Positions 49,545-63,200 are shown, numbered from the stretch's first letter. The stretch is 64,000 nucleotides of DNA from Ciona intestinalis (GCF_000224145.3 NW_004191291.1:1-64000); one strand, 5' to 3'. Made by a program: numbers and translations. The notes: generated by a model not told the origin, from the letters alone.

Positions 49545-50177
49545 CTAAAGTTCTAGACTGACCGGCTTTGGTTTGAATGGCTTTTGAATTCTTAACGATG
49601 CACTTGTAGTTGAAGCTGTTGTTGTTGTTGTTGTTGGTTTTCGTACTGGTGCGGTGGTTGTCACACGTGATGTGGCGACATTTAAAGACGTCACCGATGG
49701 TGTGGTCTTAGAAGTAATGTTGGCAAGATTTCTCTCAAGTTCTTGGACAAATTCTTCAATTTCATTTCCGATAAATGGATTAACAACTATAATAACAGTA
49801 ATTTAAATACAGTATATAGTAGGGTGAGAAAAGATGGGACACCTTTAGCTCATACTATTCAAGTTTTAAACAATTAACAGCGGTCTATGGAAGCCGTGAG
49901 GTTACGGTTTTATAATTCTTTACATTTTCTTTGTTTACTACCAAATGGGACAAAAAAATAAAATGAAAAGGTGTCCCATCTTCCCCCGTCCTACTATAAC
50001 TTAATTTGTTTAAGTTCTTGTAAAATCTTTCTCCACATTTGTTCATCTCACATATTGCTATGAATGAATGTCACGATTTATGACGAGCTTAGAAGTTAAT
50101 AATTAATGTTTACAATTACCTTCAATAGATTGTACTAAAGCTGTTACACTCAAGAAAATAATGAAGCTTACAACCAT
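49545..50177 (-). CDS. Small secreted Thr-rich protein, unrecognised family, two exons
   Basis: Exons 50177-50120 and 49786-49545 (GT-AG, phase 1) encode 99 aa. Residues 1-18 (MVVSFIIFLSVTALVQS) form a signal peptide with a hydrophobic core and a plausible cleavage after Ser. Next come an acidic helical stretch (NEIEEFVQELERNLANIT, with the N-glycosylation sequon NIT), then a Thr/Ser-rich stretch with a run of six Thr that would suit O-glycosylation, and a basic Pro-rich end (IQKPFKPKPVSLEL). No cysteines, so no disulfide-stabilised fold. A family A MITE sits in the intron. I do not recognise a homologue; a secreted or coelomic peptide, or a short mucin-like protein, are possibilities only. 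Confidence 0.65.
49814..49998. mobile_element. MITE family A, full copy
   Basis: TAGTAGGGTGAGAAAAGATG at the left and GTCCCATCTTCCCCCGTCCT ACTATA at the right, in the single intron of the small secreted-protein gene. Confidence 0.8.
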
Positions 50178-50237
50178 CGCAACGTACTTGGTGCCTCAAC
50201 AAAGTGATTTACGTATCTGTCTCTTACCTCGAAGTAA

Positions 50238-50252
50238 AATATATATAAGCTA
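50238..50252 (-). promoter_or_regulatory. Candidate TATA box of the small secreted-protein gene
   Basis: Minus-strand GCTTATATATATTTTAC lies about 65-75 nt upstream of the ATG at 50177, a spacing that would allow a short 5' UTR. AT-rich context makes chance occurrence likely. Confidence 0.3.
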
Positions 50253-52278
50253 TATCAGAATGCTGAAACTTTTTCTTTGAGTTATTGAACTTCTCGTCAG
50301 GTGAGCATCGTGGCAATTTTTGGAATTCACAGTTACTTATTGCTATACTTAACATACGACAGGGCAATTTACATGGGAATGTTAATTAAAACCGGATGAA
50401 ATATTGAAGCTCGATATGTATGGTACTTAAAGTTTACCGAAATGAAAAACCTGTATTGCTAAATTCAAGTATTAATCATTACAGTATACAAGCCGATGGT
50501 ATTACAAGGTGTTTCGTGTTTTTAACGATTATAATAACGCCTTTTAGAGTCACGAGAATACAGGTATATAATTATGTTAACATTTTGTTGAGACAGCAGT
50601 AAAGGAGAATGCACACATGAACCATCTTTATACCATATATATCGCATTGAAAGTTACGATAAGTAGTAGCATAATATTATATTAAGTATTCCTAACCAAG
50701 AATGAATATAGTTTCAAGTAATGTGATATATATAGTATAATAGGTTCCTTACCAGATCAAAGCGAAATAAAACTCCTGAGCTGGGTTGGTCATCCTGGTA
50801 ATGCTGGTAATTATTTAATTAAGGAATAACCGGACAATTAAATGACCAATAAATGTTAAAACTACTTCCATGCGACACAATGTACTTTCATTTATGTTTG
50901 AGTCGGAATTTTGTACCGGCGTACGATGACAATCGGATAGTGGTTTCAAGTTTTTTTGGGTGTGTTACAGGAAACAATTTACTCAACTAGAAATTGTGGA
51001 ATACGGTGCTTATCTCGAAGTGGAAGCTCGAGCAGGTGATGGTGGTCTAATTGTATGTTGAGTAATAAGCTAAACCAATGAGGTGTGTGAGGACGATTAT
51101 TATTTTCTCATAACTTGGTAATAATTGCCGTCGGTTAGCGACTGTTTATTGCATGTTATGTATTCTACGAATCGTTCTTTATTTGACTGGTGGTCCATGA
51201 CCTGCTCAATACGTGTATTAAGTGGGCCATGACTGGTCTAGTAAAGACTTTTACTTAAATGTAAATTCTGTAGATATGTATAATAGAGTGGGGAAGATGG
51301 GACAGATAAGCACATATTTCCAAATTCAAAGTACATGGCGGTGTTTGTTGATACCACGAATTAGTATGCTTCCTTTATTAGTTGACAACAATTCAAATAA
51401 ACATGTTAAAACACACAAGGAGTTATTTAGCGATTGGCACAAGAGGTGTAACTGTGCAAATCCGAAAACACAGGTTTAAACAGTCCTTTCTTGCCATATT
51501 GCCACAGTTTTTACCATGTTATACCTATTATATTGTATGAAAATTAGTATGAAAAACTCACTATTTTTCTCCAAGTGAAATTGACTGAATTTCGAATATA
51601 TAGTTTTCATATATTATCCTGATAATCAGTATTTTACATTTGAATCACGCTTGAAGTATGAACTATTAAAGTTAAAGCAAACCTTTTAAAGTTGGGCAAT
51701 TAAAACCTACAAAACTACAAAGCGGGGGGAAACGGGACAAAAAACATTCATTACTAATCCAATCCTTATACATGAGTATAAGCCTTCATAGGTTATAATA
51801 CATTTATAAATGTATACTTACTGTTACATCGTCGAAAATGACGACAGAAACACGCTTTGTTGGTTGCTACTCTAATGTGTTATGGAAGGAGCTCAGTTGA
51901 CCGTTTTAGTAAAAGGGAAATTAATATTATGCTAATTATTTTACAACGTGCCCACTCATTAGAGCTTTATAAATTACCTAAAGCCATACATTTCTAAGGT
52001 ACTAGAGTTCTACTTCAATGCAAGTATAAAACCAATATATAGGTCTGTAAAGTGTGACGGGGATTTTGAATGGAATAAATAACCTTTATACAAAACAACT
52101 TGCATTGAATGAAATAAAAAGTTTCTATAGAAAACACTTCCGCATGCATTCGTATTAAAGCCTAGCATCTATAGGCTAAGCACTTCATACCTTTTGAATT
52201 CTAGAGAGAGAGTTTAAACTATAATATTTTATCATATTCTTGCATTCAAGTATTGCATTTAAAAAAAATAAAGAAAAT
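50253..52278. other. Spacer with MITE-type fragments
   Basis: A partial B-type element lies at about 51283-51735 (GTGGGGAAGATGGGACAGAT, AAGCACATATTTCC, TACAAAGCGGGGGGAAACGG). The segment 51870-51970 resembles 2660-2790 (TAATATTATGCTAATT). No coding exon was supported. Confidence 0.45.
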
Positions 52279-53312
52279 ATGGAATCAGTTTTTCAATGCA
52301 TTATTTTGTTAATGCTTGTTCGGTTTTCAGGTGGGTTGTGGTGTGGTCTTCTTATAACCTATACACTAGGGTGGGGGGAGATGGGACAATTTTTCATTCT
52401 TATTTCTCGTCCCATTTTGTAGTAAACAAAGGATACAGAATGGTTGTTATAAAAATACACCATGGATAGAACCTATAGTATAAAATATAGTATAAACTTG
52501 ATTGCTGTCGTTACTTGAATTCCTCTGAAAGACTAAATTGCATACCCGTTGTGTATTGTGTTTACCAGTATACCATGCTAAATATTTGTTAAATTAAGAA
52601 CTTTAGTCTAAATTGTTGAACATTTCCGGTCAGCATCCCTCTTCTGCTATCAATGTTATAGAACAGACAGCAACGTCATATGTAATGAAAATGAACCGAT
52701 GAAATGCGGTCCACAGCAGGTGAGAACGAAGCGCAATATTTTTATAAAACACAAAATACAAAAGTAGTAAGCGCCAAATTTTTGCAATAATTGAGCCAAT
52801 GCAATTGGTTTATCCTAACGTCATCTTTAGAAGATATAACACGAGTGGCCAATATTCTTTTGTGCACCTTGTGCTTGCTTACGTCTTCGCGAATTAAGGA
52901 TTGTTCCGCCTTTCTTTTAAGAAAATGGCTGACATTTCGAAAAACCTATTAACGACCACCACAGTGAAGCATTTACAATGGTTACAGAATTGTAACCAGG
53001 TTTCGTCTGGTTTCAATGTTGGCACTTTAACCCCTATGTCACTTTTTGTAGCCAATGTGTGCTGTTGACACCGGGGTACCCCGAACAGTCCAGAAAGGAT
53101 GTATAGAACAATGTCCATTGGCAGGTAGAGGAGATATGAACGAGAAAACGTGTTGGTCATGTTCCGATGATTTCTGTAACTTCGGCCCAGGACTACCAAC
53201 CCCACCAGGCAATTTGTTTGTTTGTATTTTTGTCTTATTGCTCACATATTGGCCATACAGGTCATTTTTCGTCGATATATCTCATTTCTTAATTTTCGCA
53301 TTTATTGTGTAA
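52279..53312 (+). CDS. Ly6/uPAR (LU, three-finger) domain protein, or 5' end of the adjacent receptor
   Basis: Exons 52279-52330, 52634-52719 and 53052-53312 (GT-AG, phases 1 and 0) give 132 aa. MESVFQCIILLMLVRFSAS is a signal peptide. The mature part starts FCYQCYR and has ten cysteines ending CWSCSDDFCN, the LU pattern (LxCYxC ... C...CxxDxCN). After GPGLPTPPG the frame continues into a hydrophobic stretch (NLFVCIFVLLLTYW) and stops at 53310. As a stand-alone protein it would be membrane- or GPI-linked, typical of Ly6 proteins; an ATTAAA lies at 53326-53331. The T-rich tail could instead be intron: a GC donor after 53208 (CCACCAG|GCAATT) leaves phase 1, which the receptor exon at 54298 requires. 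Both readings stay open. Confidence 0.8.
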
Positions 53313-53337
53313 ATTCTTGACTGCAATTAAATCATAG

Positions 53338-53485
53338 TATAGGTATGATGGGACACCTTTTCATTCTTTTTTTGCCCGTGAGTCGTTGGAATACAGTTTT
53401 TTAATTCTTTAAATGTTCTTTGTTTTGTACTAAATGGGACAAGAAAATGGAATAAAAAGGTGTCCCATCTTCCCCCACCTTACTT
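53338..53485. mobile_element. MITE family A, internally shortened
   Basis: GATGGGACACCTTTTCATTC at the left, GTGAGTCGTTGGAATACAG in the body and GGTGTCCCATCTTCCCCCAC at the right. A related fragment lies at 52366-52440 in intron 1 of the LU gene. Confidence 0.7.
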
Positions 53486-53723
53486 TATATGCCCCCCACC
53501 TTACTTTTATCATTTTGTAAAAACAAATATACAAATAATTTTACAATACAAAATAACATAGCGCACAATATTTTATGCTATTTCATTTCATACGATGCTG
53601 GGTTGGTAAAAGTCATTATAATGTAAAACTTCTCTCAATGTAGAGTAAGTCTATACTGAAAAATGCTTTGTCAGACTAAAGACAATATATAAGACAATAG
53701 GGGTCGCGCGGGTTACTCCAAGT

Positions 53724-53924
53724 CAGCGTTTCTTAAACCGGGGTCGGTTGTGGTCCTTAACAAAACATTAAACAACTTGTTGCCAAAAAGCTTTCGCATT
53801 AAATATAACTGATGTAATTAATTTCGCTTTTTAATAAATGAGCGCCATATTACATATTGAGGGTAAATCTGATAAGCATCTTGGGTAAAAGGGTAAAGCA
53901 TACAACAGAGTTTAAGAACCACTG
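53724..53924. mobile_element. hAT-like MITE
   Basis: The left CAGCGTTTCTTAAACCGGGG and the right GAGTTTAAGAACCACTG are inverted repeats of the hAT type (CAGNGNTTCTTAAAC). The flanks CTCCAAGT (53716-53723) and CTGTAAGT (53925-53932) match at six of eight positions, consistent with an aged 8-bp duplication. Confidence 0.7.
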
Positions 53925-54297
53925 CTGTAAGTTAAAACATTAAAGTTTAATCAGTTCTAGTTGTCATTGGGTTACCTATATTATTTAAAATTCCTAGTGT
54001 TTAAAATCGCATGAATAATTTCGGGGAGAAAATATTAAAATTGTTTACTTTATGTGGGGTAATCCCCAGGGAATTTTTCTGTGAGCTAGAATTGTTTTCT
54101 TGTTTATTAAATATGCTGTTGCATAAAATGTTATTAGTCTACTGCATAAATCTTTAAGTAAACACGATCAACATCATTTTACTTTTTGTATAAAAAAAAG
54201 GTTACCTTTTTTGACAAAAGCATTAGTATTATATCGTTATCGTCAATAAATTATCCTCTTCATAAATTACACCACTCTATATTTATTATTTATATAG

Positions 54298-57200
54298 GTC
54301 TCAAAAGTGAACCGGTTGTTGTTCGTTTTAAAGCGCTAAAGTTTTCTATTTTCCACCAACCTGCCACATTCTGGGAAGCAAGATATGAATGTGCGAAAAT
54401 TGGTGAAACATTAGTTTCAATTTTAAATCCGGAGACCAACTCTTTTCTGGAAACAAAGTTGCAGAACGATCCAAAACCTGGTACAAGTGGGTGCTTTAAA
54501 TGTTAAACACCTTTTCATCGCTTCGCTGTTTTGATAAGGGTACCTAATAAAACTACGAGTTACAGTGTTACACGGTTGCACATATTTGGGCAAACGGTTG
54601 CACATATTTTGGTTATTTTTTATCCATAAACTCTATGCAGCCACGTCCACTAGATGTAAAATGACCATACGAGTTTAACAAACCAAGTTTGGGTCCGATA
54701 CCTTGTGTGGTTTTTAAGTTATGGTTAAAAAACTAATACACGGTTGCAGATATTTCGATAACTCAAAAACCATTTGAGGTATCGGACCAAAAGTTGGTTT
54801 GTTAAATTCGTATGGTTATTTGACATCCATTGGCATGGCTGCGTAAAGTTTCTGGTTGAAATACCCAAAATATCTGCAACTGCGCGCAACCGTTTGCAGC
54901 CTGATGTTTTATTAGGGACCGTTTTGATCCCCCTAAGTGGTGGTGATTGCCGTCCCCGATTTTTGCAAGGTCATTTATTTTGTAGTTATGGTTATCTATG
55001 TGTGTTTTATGGGTATCCACTATCCATTGGGTATCATTACCATCTTAAAATTTGTGTACCTTTTTCTTCCAATAGTGGTACGTGTTGTTCATTTATTTAT
55101 TATTATTGGTATAACCAATGATTTAGCTTGAAAATTTTTGCTTTAGTTGTAATTTTACGAGCATTTCACTTTTGTAAGGAATATTTCCAGGTACATCACA
55201 TTTAGCATCCTAGCAGTTGGTCATATAACGGATTTACGTTTTGTCTTTCAATATGTTTTAAACAAAGTTATCTATTTCAAAGATAATTTGCTGCTGTTTT
55301 TCATGTCATGACTCGTTGCACCCCATAGTTAGCGATTCTCATTAGATAAGAATATTGTTAAATAATGTAAGTCAAAGTTATTTTTTTATCCCTATGTTGT
55401 GCCTTTGATGCAATAAATGACTCTTACTAAATCTATTTTTTGAATTGTTTACAAAGACACACATGGGGGTTATTGGATTGGAGCACAATGGATCAAAGAA
55501 AACAAAAACTGGATCTGGACAGATACTGGTCGTAAAATTAGTAATGAAAATTACGAAGCACAGTGTTCGTCATATCAAGTAAATTTTGTAATTCTTAAAA
55601 TTTCTTTTTTAATAAATATTTTACTTTAACATATTGTGGTGGGCACCGTTACCAGTTTGCAAACTCTAGTTTTTTAAAACACTGTTTTAAACAACAGAAA
55701 TATTATTTTGTCAAAATAACTATGCCAAACAATAGTAAACCGACTGAGATTTATAATTCGTTTTGGCTTTATTTTTAGAGATGGGCATCAGGTGAACCTA
55801 CAAGGCCGATAAATCGAAATTATTGTGCTCGTATTGGTTTAGATGGTTGGTGGATCACTGAAAGTTGTGCTTATGTTGCAACAGGATTCATTTGCCAAAA
55901 AAGTAAATTTTTCACTGGTTAATCTGCGTTTTCTTTTATTGAACCAATATATTTTATACTATAGAAAAAAAGTTTGTATAATTTTTGATTAAATGCTATC
56001 TATTAACCCTTATACTTGTTAATTATAAACAATGTACTACAGGTAATAGTGGCTTAATGCAAACTACGGCATATCAAAGTCAGCTTTACACATTTCACTC
56101 AATCAAAGTCCCGCAAACAGAAGCGAGGAAAATATGTAGTGGCACTGGTAGCAAGCTTGCCAAGTTCAACAATGAAGCTGTCATGTACAAAATAATTCGA
56201 TTGCTTAGTTATTGTATAAATTCGCAACAGTTTTGGATGTAAGTTATTTTTATGAATGAATTACTATAAATATAAGCAGTATAGACAAAATGTATAATAA
56301 CAAAAAACTAATCACAACAGAATATTTATGATGTCCCAGACTTTTTTGTTTATTGAAATGACTTCTAATCAAAGTATTTTTACAAATGGATGCAATCATG
56401 CAATTGTAATAATGATTTGTTAAATAGAAAAGTTACAGTTTTTGTAAGTGTATTTAGTCTAGTTTATGTAAGTAAAATGTTTCTAATATTGGCAAACACC
56501 TAAAAGTACTCTTAAGCATGACAGCACAAAAGTCAAGTGCTTTGTGTCAAAAATTAGCACAACATAATATATCTTTGTGGTAAAGTTTGTATTTCATCTG
56601 TTCTTCAGGGAGCAAGAATGTGAACACAACCCTCCAGTTGACCATCGAACCAATGTAGCAATATACTCTTGTAAGACACTACAACCTTTTCTTTGTCAGC
56701 GTGGAATTGATGAACAAGGTAGATGAGTTAAGATGTCTATGGTGGAAATTACTTGATAATGTACAATGCATAAGATGAATACCTCATTTGCGTTTAGCCA
56801 AAAAAATATCGTTCCGCATCATTAAATACACATTGCATCAATTTATTTACTGTTAATACATTGGGATGTCTTATGTATAAATTACAAAATTAGTATGTTG
56901 TTCAGTGTTATGGGTGGATTATTTGTTGTTTAGTTAAAGGTATTCATTTTTGGCTCACCAGACACCATTATAAGAAATGATTACACTAACCTAACTTAAT
57001 AGTTACGATTTTTGGGTGCTAGGGTTATAAGCTGTGCACTAAATCCTAGGCACCGCTTTCTGTGTTTATGATTGTTCACTGTGTTACTCACATGTCAATT
57101 GGAAAAAAATTCTGGCTGTGAGCCAAGACCAAAAGTTTTGTATATGCTAGTTTTATAAGCGTACACAGCTTGACTTTTATACAGTTACTGAATACATCAT

Positions 57201-60200
57201 GCGTAATTCACTTGACATAAACATATTTTTTTATTTATTTAAAACAGATGTTTGCCCTGTAAATGATGAAGTTCAAAATTCAACTCAATCATCAAACTTT
57301 AAAACAACAAAAAAGCAATTTATCACAACATCTGAAACATATTCAACAAATTCAATATTAACAGTTACTCAAACTGTACAAGGAAAAACACCAAATGAAC
57401 CTATTCCACCATTAAATATAACAATGCAGATTCCTAGTTGCAAAAAATGGCAAAGAATTTATCATGGGAAGTTTTACAACTTTCCAGAAGTTAAACAAGG
57501 AACATTTTCGCTATCCAATGAGAAATGTTCTTCAAGTGAGTGAAAATGTGTTGCTCTTAAATATATTGATGAGCTGCTGGTGAATTTTCATATTTACCAA
57601 ATATAATAATCTTACAAACCATTATTGTTACTTAAATTAGCAAAACTCCAAAGATGAAATATAAAGGGTCATAATACTAATTATGTGTTACCCAGGATAC
57701 AGCTGACTGCAGAATTTGAAAACTAGTATAGGAGCAATTACTGATAGGTTCCTTGCCTAAAGACACATACGGTCATTGCAGTAGCACTAGCAGTTTCACA
57801 CTGCAAACCTGAGTTTTCAAGTTATGCTGCAAGCACATTTAATCACTCACAAACATGCTACAGAGTCAATGAAAGTAGTTAATAAATTTTATAGGTTAAC
57901 TCTGACTGTTTGTTTATAAATTCATTATGTAGGTTAAGGAACTAGTTTTAACCTAATTACTTTTATAGAAAGATCTCTTGCAAGTGTATTTTGTCCAAAG
58001 ACCAACAATGAAAATCCATCTTTTGATGATAATTCGTTTGCAATGTCTCCTTGTTATAAAACACTGGATTGCATTTATGAAAATGTATGTTTTATTTAAA
58101 AATACTGCCTATAGTATAAATTCGCGGTTTTCAAATTTTTTAACTTGTTTTTTTTTGTAAAACATTTTCGAACAGAAATTACTAAGAACTTGAAATTTAA
58201 ATTGATGCGAACCTTGTTTCACAACAGATGTTTAATGAAAGCATGACGTATTTTTCAATTCAAGTGGTATTGTTTCCCTTTGAATCTCACTTCCTAATAA
58301 CCTTTCTCTGCTCAGGTCAAATCATTCAATCGTGCGGTTCCAACTCCTGTTGAACTTAAGACACTCACAGGCGACCTAAGAGTTCTAACGTCACAACCTA
58401 CTTTCATGACGCAAGATAACATTACATATGCCACCGATATCCTGAAAGTAATTAACATGATGTCACACAACAAAAGATCTACCAGTTTGGTAAAGTTTGA
58501 TTTATAAAAGTGGTTATCAAACTTAGTTCGTTTTTTTTTTATTTTTTAAGCTATTTAACCGGCAAAAATCAATCAATATAGACTATATCATCACAATGTA
58601 TTAATTTTATTGCTAATTTTACAGGAAAAATATAAAACAATGTTTTACACAATTTTTTTTTTGAATTATTTCAGATCACAGCTTTAATTTTGGGTGATCT
58701 ACTAACCACTGCTGACCAATTGCATGATAAAGTTTCTGACTCCACAAACAACAACAATAAGTTGGAACTTGTGGAAATGGTTGAAAACTTTGCAGCAAAA
58801 ATAGAATTTGATAAAAATCAAAACACATATGAATTGGAAGGAAACAATATTGCTGTGAAGGTATTTAAATGTTTATGCTCACTTTTACCAATAACTGCTG
58901 CAGCAATTAATATATTGAAATAACCATTTGTGTACTGTTTATTTGTTCTTTAATATATTATTCTATCACACATACTAAGTTGGGCAGAAAAATAATGCAA
59001 TTTCTCATTAGGGTTTCAAAAGGTTTAGTCTGTGGTTCTTTGCGAAACAAAGTTATTTACTATTTTTGGTATAAAAATAAAGTTTTTAAGCTAAAAAGCT
59101 GCCATATATGACCTTTTTTTATCACACTGTTGTTCTTGTTATTTGACTGACTTCTTTCTTCATATTTCAATTTTTAGTTTTCACATTTAGTGTTCGTCTG
59201 ACTAAAATCATATTATCATATACGTTAATAAATTATAGAACTATATTTCAGATTTAAAGCTGCCTAATTAGCGAGTAATAACGATTACTTTCCTGTTTGA
59301 TCAAAATCACTAAAAAATGAATCCAATGCTTGTGGGGCAAGTAAACTTTAAACCATGGGAAACCGTTAGTAACACATTAAGTGGTAACTCTTGACATTGC
59401 TTTAGTTGCAAGGAAGAAATAAGTTAATAATCATAAACTTTAAAAAATAAATACAACATCATAGTTCCCTGGATAAGTATTAAATTCAGAACATTATAAT
59501 TTGTTTCCACTTGATTTAACCGTTACGCCACTTTGCCCACTGCAAGGAACTGTTAAAACAGCTCTTATACTCTCTTCAATGCAATATTTGTAACTAAACA
59601 CACCATAGGTCTTATAAGTGCCAAAGAACCAGATATGGTTTCATATCAACCAAATTTGAATCTTTTTAATTGAACGTGCCCATTCATACGAGCGATGATC
59701 TCTTGTATTTTAATTACTGAAATACTGAATAACAATTTGTTCTGTATTTTTTTCAGTATAAATAAATTGCAACTTATGTTTGATTTGTTTGATTTGATGC
59801 AGACTATGGATTATTATATGAAGAATTATTCAAAATTTACTGAACAATCAAAGTTTGTTTTCAAACAATCCTCATACGGAGATGTTTTATCTCAGTTGGA
59901 AATTGATCCAACTAATTTTGACCAAGTACAAAATTCAAGCAAAATAAGAATTGTGTTTGTTGGTTTTTTAAACAGTAGTTTGTTTCCTTCAAGTAATGGA
60001 AGTACTAAACAAGTAAGACTTTTTGAATATGGTTCAACCAATTTTTTTTTCTAGTGTTTTTTAAATATTGTTTCAACCTAAACATCAAACAAATAATTTA
60101 TTTCCAGACAAAGTCTAATAAATAAGACACTGACTATATTTATATCCACAAAACTTTTTTATATGTTAATACAAACAGTGAATGAACGTAACTTGTTCAT

Positions 60201-63200
60201 TCTCGAGTGATGCAGCAACATTAGTCAGTATAACAAGGGTGTTATGTTTCATACATCTCTCGGTTGCTTACAAGTTGCCATGTATGTAACTTTGGGTAAT
60301 TATTTGAAGAAGGTTTTTTATTTTTCAAATGTGTGGCAACCCATATGGAAACAGCTTTAGAAATAATGGTGTGAAATCAAACCGCTTGAGTAAAATTAAA
60401 TTGGCTGTATGACATGCATGCAATATCTTATGGGAAAAAGCATCTTTATCTATATATGAATTTTAACATTTAATTGTTGTGCCACTTACAATAACTATTT
60501 GCATATCCTCTTTGACTATAAAGAAATTATTTCTGCCCATTTATTTACTTTTCCAAACCAATAATATATTTTGTAACTGGTATTATTCTGTCCCTGTTTG
60601 TTTAGGTTATAAGCGCTTCTGTTTTTGATGAAAATGAAAACAAAGTAAATTCTGCAGTAAACTTTGCTTTCCAAGGAAGTGAGAAACAAGACAAGTGTAA
60701 TGTGAGTTTGTTAACACTATCCTGGCAACCACAGTTGTCAAGTTTCATAACAGTAAACAAAGTCAAAATGTGTAGTAACATTGTTGAAATGCAGTTTTGC
60801 TTAATATATATACATAATTTGTGAACCTGTTATATTGCATAAGTTGACCCGGCGACTTGCAACAACAATGCCAATGTTATATTTTTTGCCTTAACTTGTC
60901 ACTCATGGTTTAAAAAAGATTATTTACACGTTAGAGTCCTTTAAATTTATGTGCCAATTATTTAGTTCCCTTCTTTTTACATGCAGGACTGTTTAGTGGA
61001 AAGTTGTAGTTTCTACGATCCGCATAACCAAATATGGAAAGAAGACGGTTGCCATAGAACTCATATATCCGAAAATGATACGGTTCACTGCACATGTAAT
61101 CACACAACAAGTTTTGCGGTTGTTGTGGTTAGTTTCTTCTTCTTTGTTCCATTTTTTGCTTTTAAGTTGGCATTTACTGATTAAAAAAAGAATTACATGA
61201 ATGTAGTTACATCTTACATGCAATACTTGACATTCTCATGTAATTTTTTTTTGTTACCTTTAAAGTTAATATTTTTTATTTATTCTTTATGGGTGAGGTC
61301 CTTATCAAGGACCTGGGATTTAGGGCAGATTTAGATTAATACCCCAACACCCAGAAACTTTATGTGATCGTTGCCACGACACCGCATCGCAGTTTTTATC
61401 GCACTATATTTTATCCTTGTGTGCTTACTAGTTACCACACTTTTTAACTTTGTGCATGATTTTGGCTTTGATATAGCTTATAATTTGGACGACCCATTAG
61501 TGATCATTGAGTTGAAACAATGTCCGTAAAATGTCGTGCCCAAGGACATACACGTCGATCAGTATTAGTATCGCTGTCAAGCATCAGACCGGGGACACTT
61601 TGGTTTTGATGCAGACGCCTAAACCACTGAGCCATGGCGGCAGACATAAAAAGTTAATATCTGTAAATCCTATAATTTGTGCCAAAACTATCCTACAATG
61701 AATCGTTTGTTTATTGTAGAGAATGAAGCAAGGACGTGCTCACTATGTGCTTGATGTTGTGAGCAAGATTGGATTATTCATCTGTATTGTTTGTTTCACA
61801 ATGACTGTGATTCTCTTTTTTATATTGCCGTAAGCATCACATTAGATCTATGTTAATTATTTTTTAGGTTTGGATTATTATATTGCCTATTTCATTATAG
61901 GAAATTTAACTTTCAACTTTATATACAGCTGGAACAAAACGGATAACTGTCACATAAAAAAACATTAACATGAATTTGTTGCGTGTTTCTGGTAACTGCC
62001 AACCCATCAGTAACAACTAGGTTGGAGAAATAATGGTCTTACCCATGGACACACATGCCCTAAATAGTGGCAGCATTTGGTTAGAGCGCATACCTTAATA
62101 AAGGAATGCGCTCTAACCACAGTGTTATAACTCCTGTTTTATACTAACTGTGTTTTATATTATTTGCTTGTACAGAGAACTTCAGCGTATTCGATCATCT
62201 GGTGCTCATGTGAGCTTATGTATTTGTCTCATACTCGCGTACATTGCTTTTCTTGCTGGGGTAGAAAGGACTAACAACCGAATTCTCTGTGTTACAGTAG
62301 CGGCATCAATCCATTATTTCCTTATTGCAGCTTGGGGTTGGATGGCTGTAGAAAGCATCACAATGTACAGGTACACCACTAGTGGTAATGCTTCTGTATT
62401 AAATTGTATTGTTTAGATTAGTACCAAACTTTACAAACCTAATGTTAATTTTTACACACATTAGGATGAGTAAATAATATTACATAAATTATTCTAACCA
62501 GGTTGGGTAACTCCAAGAGTTATAACACAAATATGTTTTATACATCTTGTGTCCGCTTATGATTTACCAAAAATGCAGCTTTAAGGTTGATTTGTTTGCA
62601 ATGATTAGAACAAATAATTGGGGCAGCTAGGTTGGGGCAATTAGCTTTAAGCATCTTGCCCAAAGGATCATATAACTATAGTTTTAGCAGCATTAGGTGC
62701 GGTACCGATTTTCCATTTGTTAATGTAAAAACCTACAGCATATAGTTGGTCTCTTATAAATACTTTAATTGGTTTTAACTTTTAGCAACAGAGGGCTTTC
62801 TAGTTTCCATTTTGACTAAGAAGTAAAAAGTCTCAAAAATCAAGAAAGTTAAAGAACATTTAGTTATCAGAAACAAAAAATAACCAAATATGAAATTTTG
62901 GTAAAGATAATCCTTAAATAATTTTTAGTCTATTAGTTTTGTCTGTTTTAAACTACAATGTTTATGTTTGCTTAGCTAAAAGTAAATTAATATTTTTTTT
63001 CTAGAATGTTTGTAAATATGTTTGAAAGGCAATCTATGTTGTCTTGTCGTAAAATGGTGTTGATCGTCCACTCTTTATCTGCATTAGTTGTGGCTGGTAC
63101 AATCACTGCTTCTTATTTTAATCAAAGGAGAAAAATATTTTACATTGGTGAGAATAAAGCATAGCTGATTGTCAAATGTGTTTTTTTGGTAAAGTTGCCT

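Noticed and set aside
54774-55121. 115-codon plus-strand open frame in receptor intron 1
   Set aside because: It overlaps an inverted repeat, has no domain motif, and its phase does not fit between receptor exons 54298-54480 and 55457-55578, which already join correctly.
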